Assembly: GCA_044233745.1 (NCBI GenBank)
Contig: JBIIJN010000028.1
Coordinates: 1-27,777 of the forward strand
Reading direction: 5' to 3'
DNA length: 27,777 nt
From: UBA6165 sp044233745
GTDB taxonomy: Bacteria > Bacteroidota > Bacteroidia > Flavobacteriales_D > Crocinitomicaceae
The position numbers and the translations under genes are program-made. Position 1 is the first letter of the stretch. Every line of letters begins with the position of its first letter. The notes beneath the pieces are model-generated. The model made no database searches and was not told the DNA's origin. It saw only the letters and a program-made list of their open reading frames with translations. Shown here piece by piece: positions 15,928 to 24,620 of the stretch.

Positions 15928-16851
15928 CTACATATTCTCCAATATCTCGGGCAATTTCTTGATGGCTGCCATTTCTCTGAATTTCAAACGGGCATCGGCT
16001 GCGGGCGAACCGAAATAGCTTTTTCCTGCGGCCAAATCTTTGTTGACACCCGATTGCGCCAAAATCACAACGCCATCTTCAATCACAACATCCGAAGCAA
16101 TTCCTACTTGACCCCAACAAGTAACGCGGTTTTTGATGGTCACACAGCCTGCTACACCCACATGCGCGGCAAAAAGACAATGTTCACCAATTACGGTATC
16201 GTGACCAATATGTACTTGGTTGTCGATTTTTGTTCCTTTTCCAATCACAGTATCGCCCGAAACACCTTTATCAATGGTGCAAAGAGCGCCTATTTCCACA
16301 TCGTCGTGAATCACAGTGCGCCCACACGAGTGCATTCTATCAAATTCTTCTGGACGTTTTTTGTAATAAAAGGCATAGTGTCCAATCACCGAATTTGGGC
16401 CGATGGTAACATTGTCGCCAATAATCGTGTGCGCTTGAATGACAGCGCCGGGGTGAATGACGCAGTTTTTTCCAATTTGAACAAAATCACCGATCGAAGC
16501 TGTTGGCGCTATCCACGAACTGGGGTCGATGGATGTATTGTTTTGAGCTCCTGTATTTCTGACTTCTGGTCTAAAATGACGGGTGAGTTTGTTGAAATCA
16601 TTGAAAGGTTGTGCGCTGATGAGCAATCCTTTTCCTTCGGGGCACTCTACCTCTTTATCGATGAGAATGGTGGTTGCCGCAGAATCGAGGGCTTTTTTGT
16701 AGTATTTTTCAAAATCAACAAAGACCAAATCTCCGGGAACAACTTGGTGAATTTCATTGATTCCTGTGATGAGATGATTGGGGTTTCCAACGAATTTGCA
16801 GCCCAAAAAATCGGCTAATTGCGCAAGGGTTTGTGGAGTTTGAAGTATCAT
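15928..16851 (-). CDS. LpxD-like UDP-3-O-acylglucosamine N-acyltransferase
   Basis: A 307-residue protein. The N-terminal domain (about 1-100) has GDLVFVDFEKYY, like the uridine-binding domain of LpxD. The rest is a left-handed beta helix of hexapeptide repeats. Specific LpxD features are FDRMHSCGRTVI, DDVEIGALCTIDKG (about 183-196) and VHIGHDTVIG, whose H217 aligns with the catalytic histidine of LpxD. The reaction would be transfer of a 3-hydroxyacyl chain to UDP-3-acyl-glucosamine in lipid A synthesis. It is somewhat shorter than canonical LpxD (about 340) and is not beside lpxC/fabZ/lpxA, so it may be the second, divergent LpxD-type paralog seen in Bacteroidota. Monocistronic here. Confidence 0.82.
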   Translation of the reverse strand: MILQTPQTLAQLADFLGCKFVGNPNHLITGINEIHQVVPGDLVFVDFEKYYKKALDSAATTILIDKEVECPEGKGLLISAQPFNDFNKLTRHFRPEVRNTGAQNNTSIDPSSWIAPTASIGDFVQIGKNCVIHPGAVIQAHTIIGDNVTIGPNSVIGHYAFYYKKRPEEFDRMHSCGRTVIHDDVEIGALCTIDKGVSGDTVIGKGTKIDNQVHIGHDTVIGEHCLFAAHVGVAGCVTIKNRVTCWGQVGIASDVVIEDGVVILAQSGVNKDLAAGKSYFGSPAADARLKFREMAAIKKLPEILENM

Positions 16852-16948
16852 AATGCCTACATTTTATCAGGGTAAAAGTACGCAGTTCTCGACCTCTTAT
16901 TGTTGCGATGAGATAAACTTATGCAAGGTGCTTTGTTGATTGATAGCC

Positions 16949-16981
16949 GACGCGCCCAACCCACACACGTTTGGACGCGCC
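16949..16981. repeat. GACGCGCC direct repeat pair
   Basis: The 8-bp GC-rich word GACGCGCC occurs at 16949-16956 and 16974-16981, flanking CAACCCACACACGTTTG in otherwise AT-rich intergenic DNA. Origin unknown; it could be part of a short dispersed repeat together with the adjacent hairpin. Confidence 0.5.
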
Positions 16982-16982
16982 A

Positions 16983-17043
16983 CAAAGAAACAAATCGACG
17001 TAGAAATGTATGAGAGATATACGCCGATTCTCTTGTTTCTTTG
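16983..17043 (-). terminator. Long hairpin after the 1810-residue gene, possible terminator or repeat
   Basis: CAAAGAAACAA (16983-16993) is the exact complement of TTGTTTCTTTG (17033-17043). Inside, ATCGACGTA (16994-17002) pairs with TACGCCGAT (17020-17028) with one position that is a G-U wobble in the minus-strand RNA. It begins 5 nt after the adhesin stop on that strand. There is no clean U tail, so it could instead be a palindromic repeat or an mRNA 3' stabiliser. Confidence 0.5.
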
Positions 17044-17048
17044 GCTGA

Positions 17049-20000
17049 CTACCTAATCAAACTCACTTGTCCAGAATGCTGTTCGTTGATTGAATTCGAG
17101 GCTTTAAATTCAATTTTCCAGATGTAAGTTCCATCAGGACAATCCATATTTTTGTTTTTTCCATCCCAACCTGCTTCAATATCTGTTGTTTCATAAACTA
17201 TTTCTCCCCATCTATTGAATATATACAAACGATAAGTGTCTAGCTTAACCCCAGCGCCAATAACAGGAGAAAAGGTGTTATTGTCGGCATCTCCATTTGG
17301 AGTAAACGCTGTAGGTACATAAAGCAAGACTACGTTTTCCACCTGGATGAATTGTGATGTAGTGTCTGTACAACCAAATTCATTGGTTGCAATGAGTGTG
17401 ATTTGCTGTGCTCCATGTTCGTTGAAAATGATTTCTGGATTTTCGAAATTGGATTGTTCATTTCCATAAGTCCAATTAAACTCTGTTGCATTTTCCGAAC
17501 TGTTATTCACTACAATTGGGAATCCTGTTTGTGGATTTAAAGTTAAAATTTCGAAATTGGCCAATGGTGCTGGGTGTATACAAAATGCCTCCGACAAGGT
17601 CGTTGAATTTGAACATCCATTGGCGTAAGTAAGTGTGAGAGTAACATCATGGCAACCAACTTCTGTAAAGGTAGCTGATGTTTGATTCAAATTGCTTGAT
17701 GTAGATGCTAATCCAAAATCCCAGGAATATGCCTCTATTGCGCTGGTTGATTCAGTTGTGTTTGCGAATTGAACTTCTACAGGCGAGTAGCACGATTCAT
17801 TTGAACTCATTGAAAATGTCGGTTCTGGACTGGCAATAATTGTTACAAGTACTGTGTCTGAATTCATACATCCGTTTTCATCGACACCTTGAACCAAATA
17901 CGTGTTCAGTGAACCGACTTGCAAAATTGGTCCGCCGTGCATCGATAAGTTGGTCCAAGTATAGCTATTAGCACCAGACACTTCTAAAATAAGCTCATCG
18001 TTTTGACAAAGCGAGATGTCTTGACCAGCATCCACATTGGGCAAAGGGTTTACGGTTATTGTCACGGTATCGAAAGCGTAACAATCCAAAAGTGATGCTG
18101 TTAACACGTATGTGTTTTGACCGACTTCGATTTCAAACGGAATTCCATTTTCGATTCCATTATCCCATGTAATCTGAGCATTTTGTGGGTTTTCTGCAAA
18201 AAGAATTGCATAGTTGCCTTCACACAGAGAAAAGTCTGCGCCAGCGGAAATGAAGGGTGGTTCAGGGTCTTGTAAGGTCACAGACAGAGTTGAGTAAATA
18301 ATACATGAAGCACAACCTAGAGGAAGCAATTCGAAATCGGAATAGTAACCTGCTGTTAATCCACCTATGGACAAAGTACCATTTTGGTTTGTTATCAGGT
18401 CGTAACTTTGTCCGTTGAAGTTTACCAAATAGTTGTAGTTCGGATAAAGACCAGAAAGTAGAATCGTACCATCGTCTCCGTTACAACGAAGTGGGTTGGT
18501 GTGCTGAATGGATAAGTCGTGCGCCATGTTTGCAGCGACATTGATGATTTGAACGATTTCACTCGTGTTTTGGCATGCATCGCTGAGAGTATAAATGCGC
18601 TGGATTTGTTCACCATAACAGTAATTTCCATTCGTTATGTCTTGGGTGAATTGAATGCTCACGGTGCTGCAATTATCACTAACATTCGTCACTACGTTTA
18701 TGTCTACAGTTGGTATATCGCTTGGACAAGAAACAATAATTGTTGCTGGATTTGATGCTTGAGGAGCTATGGTGTCTTGAATAATGAATAGCTGAACAAC
18801 ATCAAAAGTAGTGTTACAAGCATCTTGTAAACGGTACGTTCTTGTGATGATTTCTGAACACAATTCATTGTTGCTTTGGTCTGAAAGATGAATAATCGAC
18901 TGCAATCCACAATTGTCTGTAGCGTCAGTAATCAGCGCAATATCCGCAGCTGGAAGTTCATCAATACAAGTCAATACAAGACTCGTTAAGTTCGACGCCC
19001 AAGGCGCAATAGTATCGTGAACGATTATGTTTTGATTCACATCTGTGAAATTGCCACAAGCGTCGGTGATGCGGTAAGTTCGAGTAATTGTTTCTGGACA
19101 AGTTTGTGTATTGCTCACGTCGCTGAAAAATGCAACCGATAATTCGCTGCAATTATCGCTTGACAATGCAAAAATTTCATTTGTATTTGGTGCTGGAATT
19201 AAATCTGAGCAGGTCACGAATAGTTCTGGCAATTCAAAATTTGCTGGGGCAATTGTATCCACTACCTGAATGTTCTGGCTGTAAATGGTTTCAATACCAT
19301 CCAGAGTTTGTGCTGTCCAAGTTCTGATTAGCGTGTATTCGCTTTCACAGCTGCCTTCGATGGTAACTTCGGAAAATAATACATTAACAGGACCACATTG
19401 GTTTTCCGCAGTCATGGTTTCAGGCGTTGGAACATTGTCGCAAGTCACAAGAGTGTCTGCTGGTAACACACTTGTGAAAGCAGGCACACTTATATCAGAA
19501 CCGATGATTACAGTAATAACTCCATTACTTGAAACTGTTGTGTTTGATGTGTATACAATTGTATACGTCAATTCATAAGTGTTGTTGAAAGTTCCGTTTT
19601 CATTAATCCACACATTGCCTAAACTATCCATTGAAATCGCATTGAAGAGATCTGGAATTGCTGTTTCAATTGTGTAATTATTTGATATTACTGGATTGGA
19701 AAAATGTAAGTCGTTTTGTGTCACATTGCCAATCATGCTGCTTGAGAAAACGGGACAGTCCAGATTAAAATTGTCAGGATTTGCAATCAAAGCCTCTGAA
19801 ATAATATTGACAACGACCTGTGCCGTGTCCCAACCGGTGCAAGTTCCTTCCACGATATAATTGAAGGTATAGCTTCCTGGATTCACATTTTGTGCGTTGA
19901 AAATAGCACCTGTTTGCTGGCCGCTATTGGTTAATTCTTCCCAAATCCCATAGTTATCATAAGGAGGGAGTATGATGTCGCAAAGATTCATAGTTGTAGC

Positions 20001-22481
20001 ATTGCTCTCCAAAATATCCACAACTTGGCCTTGTCCAGCATTTGGCCATGTAGGAACACTGTCAATGTCTATGCTGATGATTTGAGAAGGGCAGGTGCCC
20101 GAAGGACTGTTTATAGTTGCCAAATAGGTGCCTGCATCATTGACAAAAGAGAATGGCTGAAAATTGAGTGTATTTCCAGAAGCTATCACATCTAGACTGG
20201 GTGCTTTTTGCCAATCAATATTTACATTTCCAAGCCCCCAAACAGTTAGTGTTCCGTTTTGACCTTCGCACAAATTACTTGGTGTGATAACTGGCGGAAT
20301 GGTGGTATTGGTTTGAATTGTTACAGTTTGTACATTACCACATAAATCTTCTACTCTGATTTTATACTGTCCAGGTTCTAGATTTCCAAACACGGAATTT
20401 GTTCCATTCAATATTGGATTTGTAAGAACAACGCCATTTATTTCGATAATGGAATAGCTTAAAGGAGGAATTCCGCTAGCGTTTACAGTAAGTTCGGAGT
20501 TACCATTAACACAGTTGAATACAAAAAAATCGTTGATTGTAATGCCAAATGGTTCGATATTGAACGTGTCAACTACATCTCTACAGTTGATGCTCTCAGA
20601 ATCACCATTGCTGTGAATAGAATATTGAACAATTACACGAAACTGACCAAAGCTTGAAATATTGGAAAAAGAACCTAAGGAGACTGTTTGACCGTTTCCA
20701 CTTGTAGCATCACTCAATTTCAATCCATGAGACAGACCAATATTGTTACCTTCTGTATATAGATTTCCAGTGAGAGGATGACCCCATTGTCCTGATTCGG
20801 GATAGTATTTTTGAAGCCATTGTACAGCATTTCCCAAAGTTGAAGTTAATGATGTGTTTATGGCGAATACACCGCAAGCTTGTGTAAGGGTTTTACTGAA
20901 AGCAATTTGTTTGGGATGAATCGTGAATGTGCTTGTCAAGGGAATACCACATTGACCTATGGCTTGAACCATATATACCCCTGCAGGCAAACTATTCATG
21001 AAAAACTGACCATTGTCGGCAATGTTATTACTCACGTTGTAAGGTAGACTTCCAAATTGGGTAGTAAATTCTACTGGCGCATCCGTAATCGCTATAGAAA
21101 CAAAGTTGTCTGCTTGCCCTGTTGTATTTAGGATTCTGATTTGAAGCGCTATTGAACCTTGATTTGCATCACATCCAACATAGGATTTTGTTGCTACAAT
21201 ATCGTATTGTGTTTCGTTGATTACTTGACGAGTTAATGTTTCTGTTCTATCACAGCTGCTAATATCAATGATGTAAACGCCTTCAGGTACACCGGGCATA
21301 TTCGGTGATCCAAAATCGATATTGTCGGGTATAGTGAAAAAAGTAGCGCTTAAACTGTCAGTTTCGAAATTTGCGTTATAGTTCCATGGCGAGAAACCAG
21401 CTGGGTAAGATATGAAACTAACAGTTATCGGCGCATAGTGTCTGTAAATTGTGCTAATTCGAAGATATTTCGTGCCACAAATTGCAGGGAAGGCTCTGAA
21501 CAACGATTTTGGTTCGGCTACGATTAAGTCTGTTCTGCTGAATGTATTGCCGCAGTTGTCGTATCCGGTCACGATAAAATTGTAACTTTCTCCAGCAAAA
21601 AATGGAATATTCATGTTTTCAAAATTGTCTGCATTGCTTAACCACACGCTTGTATTTGTTATGGTATCTCCATTTTGGCGAGCTATAGTATAAGTTAAGT
21701 TTATTGGAAAGCGCTCATTAGGGATTTGATTTGAACCGTTGAAAACCAAACGGCTGGTATGTTCAATGCTATCGCAACTCGATAAATTATCGAATCTGAA
21801 CTGTGATCCTGCTCTATATACAACGTAGTTTGCAAGTGTTGCATTAATTGGAATTGTTAATCCTGAGCTATTACCACATAAATCAGTAACGATCAACAAA
21901 AAATTTCCTGCGCTCACATTATTAAACACATTGCTCGCTTGGGGACCTGCAATGGTGTTTCCTAGTGAGTCTCTTAGTTCATAGCTATTCGGATTACCTG
22001 AAATTGTGTTAACGGTCATGTTTTGTTCATTGCAAACCGCTTGGAAAGAAGTGTTGAAGGCCAAATTTGTAGCGCTGTTTATAATGTTTATGTTACCAGA
22101 TTGTTCGCTAGTTTGATTTAACGTAGCTTGTGTAGCAATCACCGTGTAGGCACCAGCTGGTAGTGAATTTTCGATATGGATGATATCTGTATCGTTAGCG
22201 TTATTGGTGCTGAATGTGCGAAAGGGTGTTGTGATGTTAGGAAGTAGAAAAAAGTTCAACTCAATTTGACTTTCCGGTGTTAATGCACTTAATGAAACAC
22301 TTATTGAGCCATTTCCAATGCAACTTGCCTCAGTAGAACTTAGTTGCACATTGAAATTTTGAGCAGATACGCTTGTGAATAAGAAATACAAAGTAAACTG
22401 AATAATGAGACTCAATTTGTTTTGACGAAATAATACGCTCAAATAATTTACGGTTTTAAATAATTCTTTTTTCATAATCAT
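17049..22481 (-). CDS. Giant secreted adhesin-like protein with HYR/PKD-like repeats and T9SS type B (gliding motility) C-terminal domain
   Basis: 1810 residues. The N-terminus is basic, with a hydrophobic segment ending FTSVSAQ near residue 40, a long signal peptide. The first 900 or so residues are beta-rich, cysteine-containing, SprB-like repeats of low mutual identity. About 1030-1350 holds four HYR-like repeats marked by DTIAP, D-CG or DNC and TRTYR-type strands. PKD-like units follow (for example AYSWDFGLAS). The last 90 residues are the type B sorting domain: YVPTAFTPNGD, YIFNRWGEIVYE, GWDGK and DGTYIWKIEF. The protein should be exported by Sec, moved across the outer membrane by T9SS and displayed as an adhesin or mucin-like surface fibre. 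Met3 (22475) is an alternative start. No enzymatic domain was seen. Confidence 0.88.
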   Translation of the reverse strand: MIMKKELFKTVNYLSVLFRQNKLSLIIQFTLYFLFTSVSAQNFNVQLSSTEASCIGNGSISVSLSALTPESQIELNFFLLPNITTPFRTFSTNNANDTDIIHIENSLPAGAYTVIATQATLNQTSEQSGNINIINSATNLAFNTSFQAVCNEQNMTVNTISGNPNSYELRDSLGNTIAGPQASNVFNNVSAGNFLLIVTDLCGNSSGLTIPINATLANYVVYRAGSQFRFDNLSSCDSIEHTSRLVFNGSNQIPNERFPINLTYTIARQNGDTITNTSVWLSNADNFENMNIPFFAGESYNFIVTGYDNCGNTFSRTDLIVAEPKSLFRAFPAICGTKYLRISTIYRHYAPITVSFISYPAGFSPWNYNANFETDSLSATFFTIPDNIDFGSPNMPGVPEGVYIIDISSCDRTETLTRQVINETQYDIVATKSYVGCDANQGSIALQIRILNTTGQADNFVSIAITDAPVEFTTQFGSLPYNVSNNIADNGQFFMNSLPAGVYMVQAIGQCGIPLTSTFTIHPKQIAFSKTLTQACGVFAINTSLTSTLGNAVQWLQKYYPESGQWGHPLTGNLYTEGNNIGLSHGLKLSDATSGNGQTVSLGSFSNISSFGQFRVIVQYSIHSNGDSESINCRDVVDTFNIEPFGITINDFFVFNCVNGNSELTVNASGIPPLSYSIIEINGVVLTNPILNGTNSVFGNLEPGQYKIRVEDLCGNVQTVTIQTNTTIPPVITPSNLCEGQNGTLTVWGLGNVNIDWQKAPSLDVIASGNTLNFQPFSFVNDAGTYLATINSPSGTCPSQIISIDIDSVPTWPNAGQGQVVDILESNATTMNLCDIILPPYDNYGIWEELTNSGQQTGAIFNAQNVNPGSYTFNYIVEGTCTGWDTAQVVVNIISEALIANPDNFNLDCPVFSSSMIGNVTQNDLHFSNPVISNNYTIETAIPDLFNAISMDSLGNVWINENGTFNNTYELTYTIVYTSNTTVSSNGVITVIIGSDISVPAFTSVLPADTLVTCDNVPTPETMTAENQCGPVNVLFSEVTIEGSCESEYTLIRTWTAQTLDGIETIYSQNIQVVDTIAPANFELPELFVTCSDLIPAPNTNEIFALSSDNCSELSVAFFSDVSNTQTCPETITRTYRITDACGNFTDVNQNIIVHDTIAPWASNLTSLVLTCIDELPAADIALITDATDNCGLQSIIHLSDQSNNELCSEIITRTYRLQDACNTTFDVVQLFIIQDTIAPQASNPATIIVSCPSDIPTVDINVVTNVSDNCSTVSIQFTQDITNGNYCYGEQIQRIYTLSDACQNTSEIVQIINVAANMAHDLSIQHTNPLRCNGDDGTILLSGLYPNYNYLVNFNGQSYDLITNQNGTLSIGGLTAGYYSDFELLPLGCASCIIYSTLSVTLQDPEPPFISAGADFSLCEGNYAILFAENPQNAQITWDNGIENGIPFEIEVGQNTYVLTASLLDCYAFDTVTITVNPLPNVDAGQDISLCQNDELILEVSGANSYTWTNLSMHGGPILQVGSLNTYLVQGVDENGCMNSDTVLVTIIASPEPTFSMSSNESCYSPVEVQFANTTESTSAIEAYSWDFGLASTSSNLNQTSATFTEVGCHDVTLTLTYANGCSNSTTLSEAFCIHPAPLANFEILTLNPQTGFPIVVNNSSENATEFNWTYGNEQSNFENPEIIFNEHGAQQITLIATNEFGCTDTTSQFIQVENVVLLYVPTAFTPNGDADNNTFSPVIGAGVKLDTYRLYIFNRWGEIVYETTDIEAGWDGKNKNMDCPDGTYIWKIEFKASNSINEQHSGQVSLIR

Positions 22482-22601
22482 GGTTTTTTTTCAACATTAC
22501 ATGGTTCTCATGTGCCACTTATTATTTGAAATTATATATTCGCAAATTGTTGTGTTAGCACATATACGGAACTTATCACACTAGGGTTTCAACGGCTTCA
22601 A

Positions 22602-22643
22602 AAAATATTTTATTCAGAATTATTATTTTGAATAAAATATTTT
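22602..22643. repeat. 15-bp AT-rich perfect inverted repeat upstream of the adhesin gene
   Basis: AAAATATTTTATTCA (22602-22616) is exactly complementary to TGAATAAAATATTTT (22629-22643), loop 12 nt. It lies about 120 bp upstream of the adhesin start. It could be an operator, a cruciform, or a weak terminator of the decayed gene upstream. Confidence 0.6.
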
Positions 22644-22714
22644 AGAATAACAATTCTTGCATAGTATTAATTTGAAGCAAATATTGTCTGTTGATTTGGG
22701 GCGCGCAAATTCAC

Positions 22715-22762
22715 TGCAGAATGATTTCCATTATTGCAGAATTCACGATTTTTTTGCAGAAT
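22715..22762. repeat. Three TGCAGAAT words at exact 20-bp spacing
   Basis: TGCAGAAT occurs at 22715, 22735 and 22755. It lies 3' of the LytTR pseudogene and about 235-280 bp upstream of the adhesin gene. A partial version (TACAGAT at 26847, TGCAGAAT at 26868) lies 3' of the intact LytTR gene. Direct repeats near two helical turns apart are how LytTR regulators usually bind, but the word itself does not match a known LytTR box, so a binding role is speculative. Confidence 0.4.
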
Positions 22763-22789
22763 TTATGGGGGTGATTGAGACTAAGCACT

Positions 22790-23164
22790 AAGAAATTTTT
22801 TATATTTTCTCAATGTTCTTCAAGGATTTCAATTGATTCAGTCTTTGGTTTTTCACCGGCCATTCATGTTATTTGGTAACTAATATTTTCACTTGTGATT
22901 TTCAAGTCACGCAGATAGCACTTGTTTACTATGAAAGACTGACTGGTTTGAATGAAGTTTTGCTTAGATAAGCCTTGGTCAAAAAAATAATTCATTGATT
23001 TTCTCGAAACTCTACATTCATTATAACTTTTCGTTAATTGAATTTTCTTGTTGTTGGAGTTTGAAGTATAATCTGAAGGTATGTATATTATCTCCTCCTG
23101 TGTTATAGGATTTGGTTAAACAAGAGTCCAAAAACTTAATCTTGAGTGTTTTAATTTTGCTAAG
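22790..23164 (-). pseudogene. Decayed LytTR DNA-binding domain, copy of the regulator at 26903-27664
   Basis: The minus strand aligns without net gap to the last 120 or so codons of the LytTR response regulator 4.1 kb to the right. For example YTSNSNNKKIQLTKSYNEC is identical in both copies. Three nonsense codons interrupt the same frame: TAA (23116-23118) at the position of Q145, TGA (22864-22866) at F229 and TGA (22810-22812) at W247 of the intact copy. The spacing Q145 to W247 is 306 nt in both, so decay is by point changes only in this interval. The receiver domain and start are absent; similarity stops near 23164. No function is expected from the protein. The rest of 22482-23277 contains only the repeats listed and AT-rich DNA. 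Confidence 0.9.
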
Positions 23165-23277
23165 ACTTCAGGTAGCATATTATTTTGAAATGGTATACTT
23201 GCGATTAGTCTAAAATTTTATATTTCTATGTAACATCAATCACATTTTAATTTGCCCTACAGCATTACTTTTGCATC

Positions 23278-23514
23278 ATGATTTTGAAATACGTTAATAT
23301 ATATAAGTGGTTTATCATCGGAGGTGTAGTTGGAAGCATCGGTGGGTTTCTGTATTGGAATTTTGTAGGTTGCTCGAATGGCACTTGCGCAATTAAATCG
23401 GATCCTGTTTTGATGACTTTATATGGCACTGCGATGGGCGCACTTTTATTTGATATGATTCATGGATTTATTATTAAAAAAAACAAACAAGATGACAATT
23501 CAAGAAATGATTAA
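23278..23514 (+). CDS. Small two-helix membrane protein, DUF6132-like
   Basis: 78 residues with two predicted membrane helices (about 11-30 and 44-65), a connecting loop with two cysteines (C32, C37, GCSNGTC) and a lysine/asparagine-rich tail. The loop and length resemble the DUF6132 family that accompanies rhodanese and thioredoxin genes in Bacteroidota. The Cys pair could take part in sulfur or disulfide exchange at the membrane, but this is inference. Its end overlaps the next gene by 23 nt, so they are co-transcribed. TACTTTTG lies only 4 bp upstream of the ATG, too close for a confident promoter. Confidence 0.72.
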   Translation: MILKYVNIYKWFIIGGVVGSIGGFLYWNFVGCSNGTCAIKSDPVLMTLYGTAMGALLFDMIHGFIIKKNKQDDNSRND

Positions 23515-23767
23515 GTCGGGCACAGTTGTAGATGTGCGCACACCTTCAGAATTTGCGGGGGGAAATGTGAATGGTTCGGTGAATATTCCGCTTCAGGAAC
23601 TCCCTAGCCGATTGGATGAACTTAGAGCTTTGAAGCAGCCCTTGGTTTTGTGTTGTGCTTCGGGCGGCCGCAGTGGCATGGCTGATCAAATGCTGAGTGC
23701 GCAAGGTTTTGACTGCGTAAACGGTGGCGGTTGGTTAGAGGTTAATTATTACGCAAATCAAAACTAG
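23492..23767 (+). CDS. Rhodanese-like sulfurtransferase, first of a tandem pair
   Basis: 91 residues from the ATG at 23492, a single rhodanese domain without partner domain. Landmarks are VVDVRTPSEF (12-21), the active-site loop CASGGRS with catalytic C55 and R60, and GGGWLEV near the end. A longer in-frame start at 23462 would add ten residues inside the previous coding region and is less likely. Single-domain rhodaneses carry a persulfide on the cysteine and pass sulfur or help detoxify sulfide or cyanide. Here it sits between a membrane protein and a second rhodanese plus thioredoxin, which could act as its reductant. Confidence 0.88.
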   Translation: MTIQEMIKSGTVVDVRTPSEFAGGNVNGSVNIPLQELPSRLDELRALKQPLVLCCASGGRSGMADQMLSAQGFDCVNGGGWLEVNYYANQN

Positions 23768-23771
23768 CAAC

Positions 23772-24080
23772 ATGGGACTATTCAGTAAATTATTCAGTAG
23801 CGGACCCAAAGTGGATTTGAAAGAATTGGCAAAAACCGCGGTTATTTTGGATGTTCGGACACCAGGCGAATACAAACAAGGGCACATCAAAGGCTCGAAA
23901 AATGCGCCTTTGAACGAATTGGACAAACACCTCAAAGGATTGAACAAAGACCAAGCGATTATTACGTGTTGCGCATCCGGAATGAGAAGCGGTTCGGCAA
24001 AAGGTTTGCTCCAATCTAAAGGATTTACCAATGTGCATAATGGTGGTGGTTGGATGAATTTGAAGAGTAAAATCGCATAA
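23772..24080 (+). CDS. Rhodanese-like sulfurtransferase, second of a tandem pair
   Basis: 102 residues, single rhodanese domain. ILDVRTPGEY (25-34), GHIKGS and active-site CCASGMRS (C67, R72) are intact. The N-terminus has an extra amphipathic GLFSKLFSSG that might associate with the membrane. It shares VRTP, CCASG and GGGW motifs with the gene upstream, so the pair probably arose by duplication but has diverged strongly. It starts 4 nt after the previous stop and is 2 nt before the thioredoxin gene. Substrate not deducible. Confidence 0.88.
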   Translation: MGLFSKLFSSGPKVDLKELAKTAVILDVRTPGEYKQGHIKGSKNAPLNELDKHLKGLNKDQAIITCCASGMRSGSAKGLLQSKGFTNVHNGGGWMNLKSKIA

Positions 24081-24082
24081 CG

Positions 24083-24382
24083 ATGTCTAAGAGTTTCAAA
24101 GATATTATTTCCGATTCCAAGCCCACTTTGGTTGATTTTTTTGCCGAATGGTGCGGTCCTTGCAAAACATTAAAACCGATTTTGGAAGATGTGAAAACAG
24201 AAATCGGTTCAAAAGCGAGCATCATCAAAGTAGATGTCGATAAAAATCCCGGAGCAGCACAGAAATTCCAAATCCGCGGTGTGCCCACCATGATTATTTT
24301 TAAAAATGGTAAACCCGTTTGGCGACAATCTGGCGTGTTGCCTAAAAATGAAATCGTAAGGATATTGAAGTCTTTTTCATAG
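24083..24382 (+). CDS. Thioredoxin
   Basis: 99 residues, a complete thioredoxin fold without signal peptide, so cytosolic. The redox motif WCGPC is at 23-27, the conserved cis-proline at P68 (RGVPTM), and the strand FFAEW precedes the active site. It would reduce protein disulfides using thioredoxin reductase. As last gene of the DUF6132-like/rhodanese/rhodanese unit it may reduce persulfide or disulfide on the two rhodaneses. This is inference from gene order; the genome probably has a separate housekeeping thioredoxin. Confidence 0.93.
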   Translation: MSKSFKDIISDSKPTLVDFFAEWCGPCKTLKPILEDVKTEIGSKASIIKVDVDKNPGAAQKFQIRGVPTMIIFKNGKPVWRQSGVLPKNEIVRILKSFS

Positions 24383-24406
24383 TAGTTTGAAATTTTATTG
24401 GTGAAG

Positions 24407-24433
24407 TCGGGGTCTTATGGTCCCGATTTTTTT
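24407..24433 (+). terminator. Rho-independent terminator of the rhodanese-thioredoxin operon
   Basis: TCGGGG (24407-24412) pairs with TCCCGA (24421-24426), one G-T wobble, 8-nt loop, followed by seven T. It lies 24 nt after the thioredoxin stop. The remaining gap to 24620 has no gene. Confidence 0.85.
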
Positions 24434-24533
24434 GTTTTCAAAGCATCAGAATTGATCAATAAATTCATTTTAAGTATTATCAAATGTCATTTAGATTGTT
24501 TTAGACACCGTGTAAGGTACAAAAAAATAGTAT

Positions 24534-24569
24534 AAAACGTAGCAAAACGTCAAGAATCACTTATTTTTG
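24534..24569 (+). promoter_or_regulatory. Possible promoter and AAAACGT direct repeats before the receiver gene
   Basis: AAAACGT is repeated at 24534-24540 and 24544-24550 (10-bp period). TATTTTTG (24562-24569), matching TAnnTTTG, lies 51 bp before the ATG. No TTG lies at the expected -33 distance. The repeats could form an operator; this is unproven. Confidence 0.3.
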
Positions 24570-24620
24570 TCGGCTGACTTGTGTAATGAAGTTTAATTCG
24601 GTACGCAATTACATTAGACA

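Noticed and set aside
16054..16818. 254-codon open frame on the plus strand opposite the LpxD-like gene
   Set aside because: It is antisense to a gene with intact LpxD motifs over its whole length, and its peptide has no recognisable domain.
23266..23273. TACTTTTG as promoter of the DUF6132-like gene
   Set aside because: It ends 4 bp before the ATG, which leaves no leader, and no TTG is found at the usual distance.
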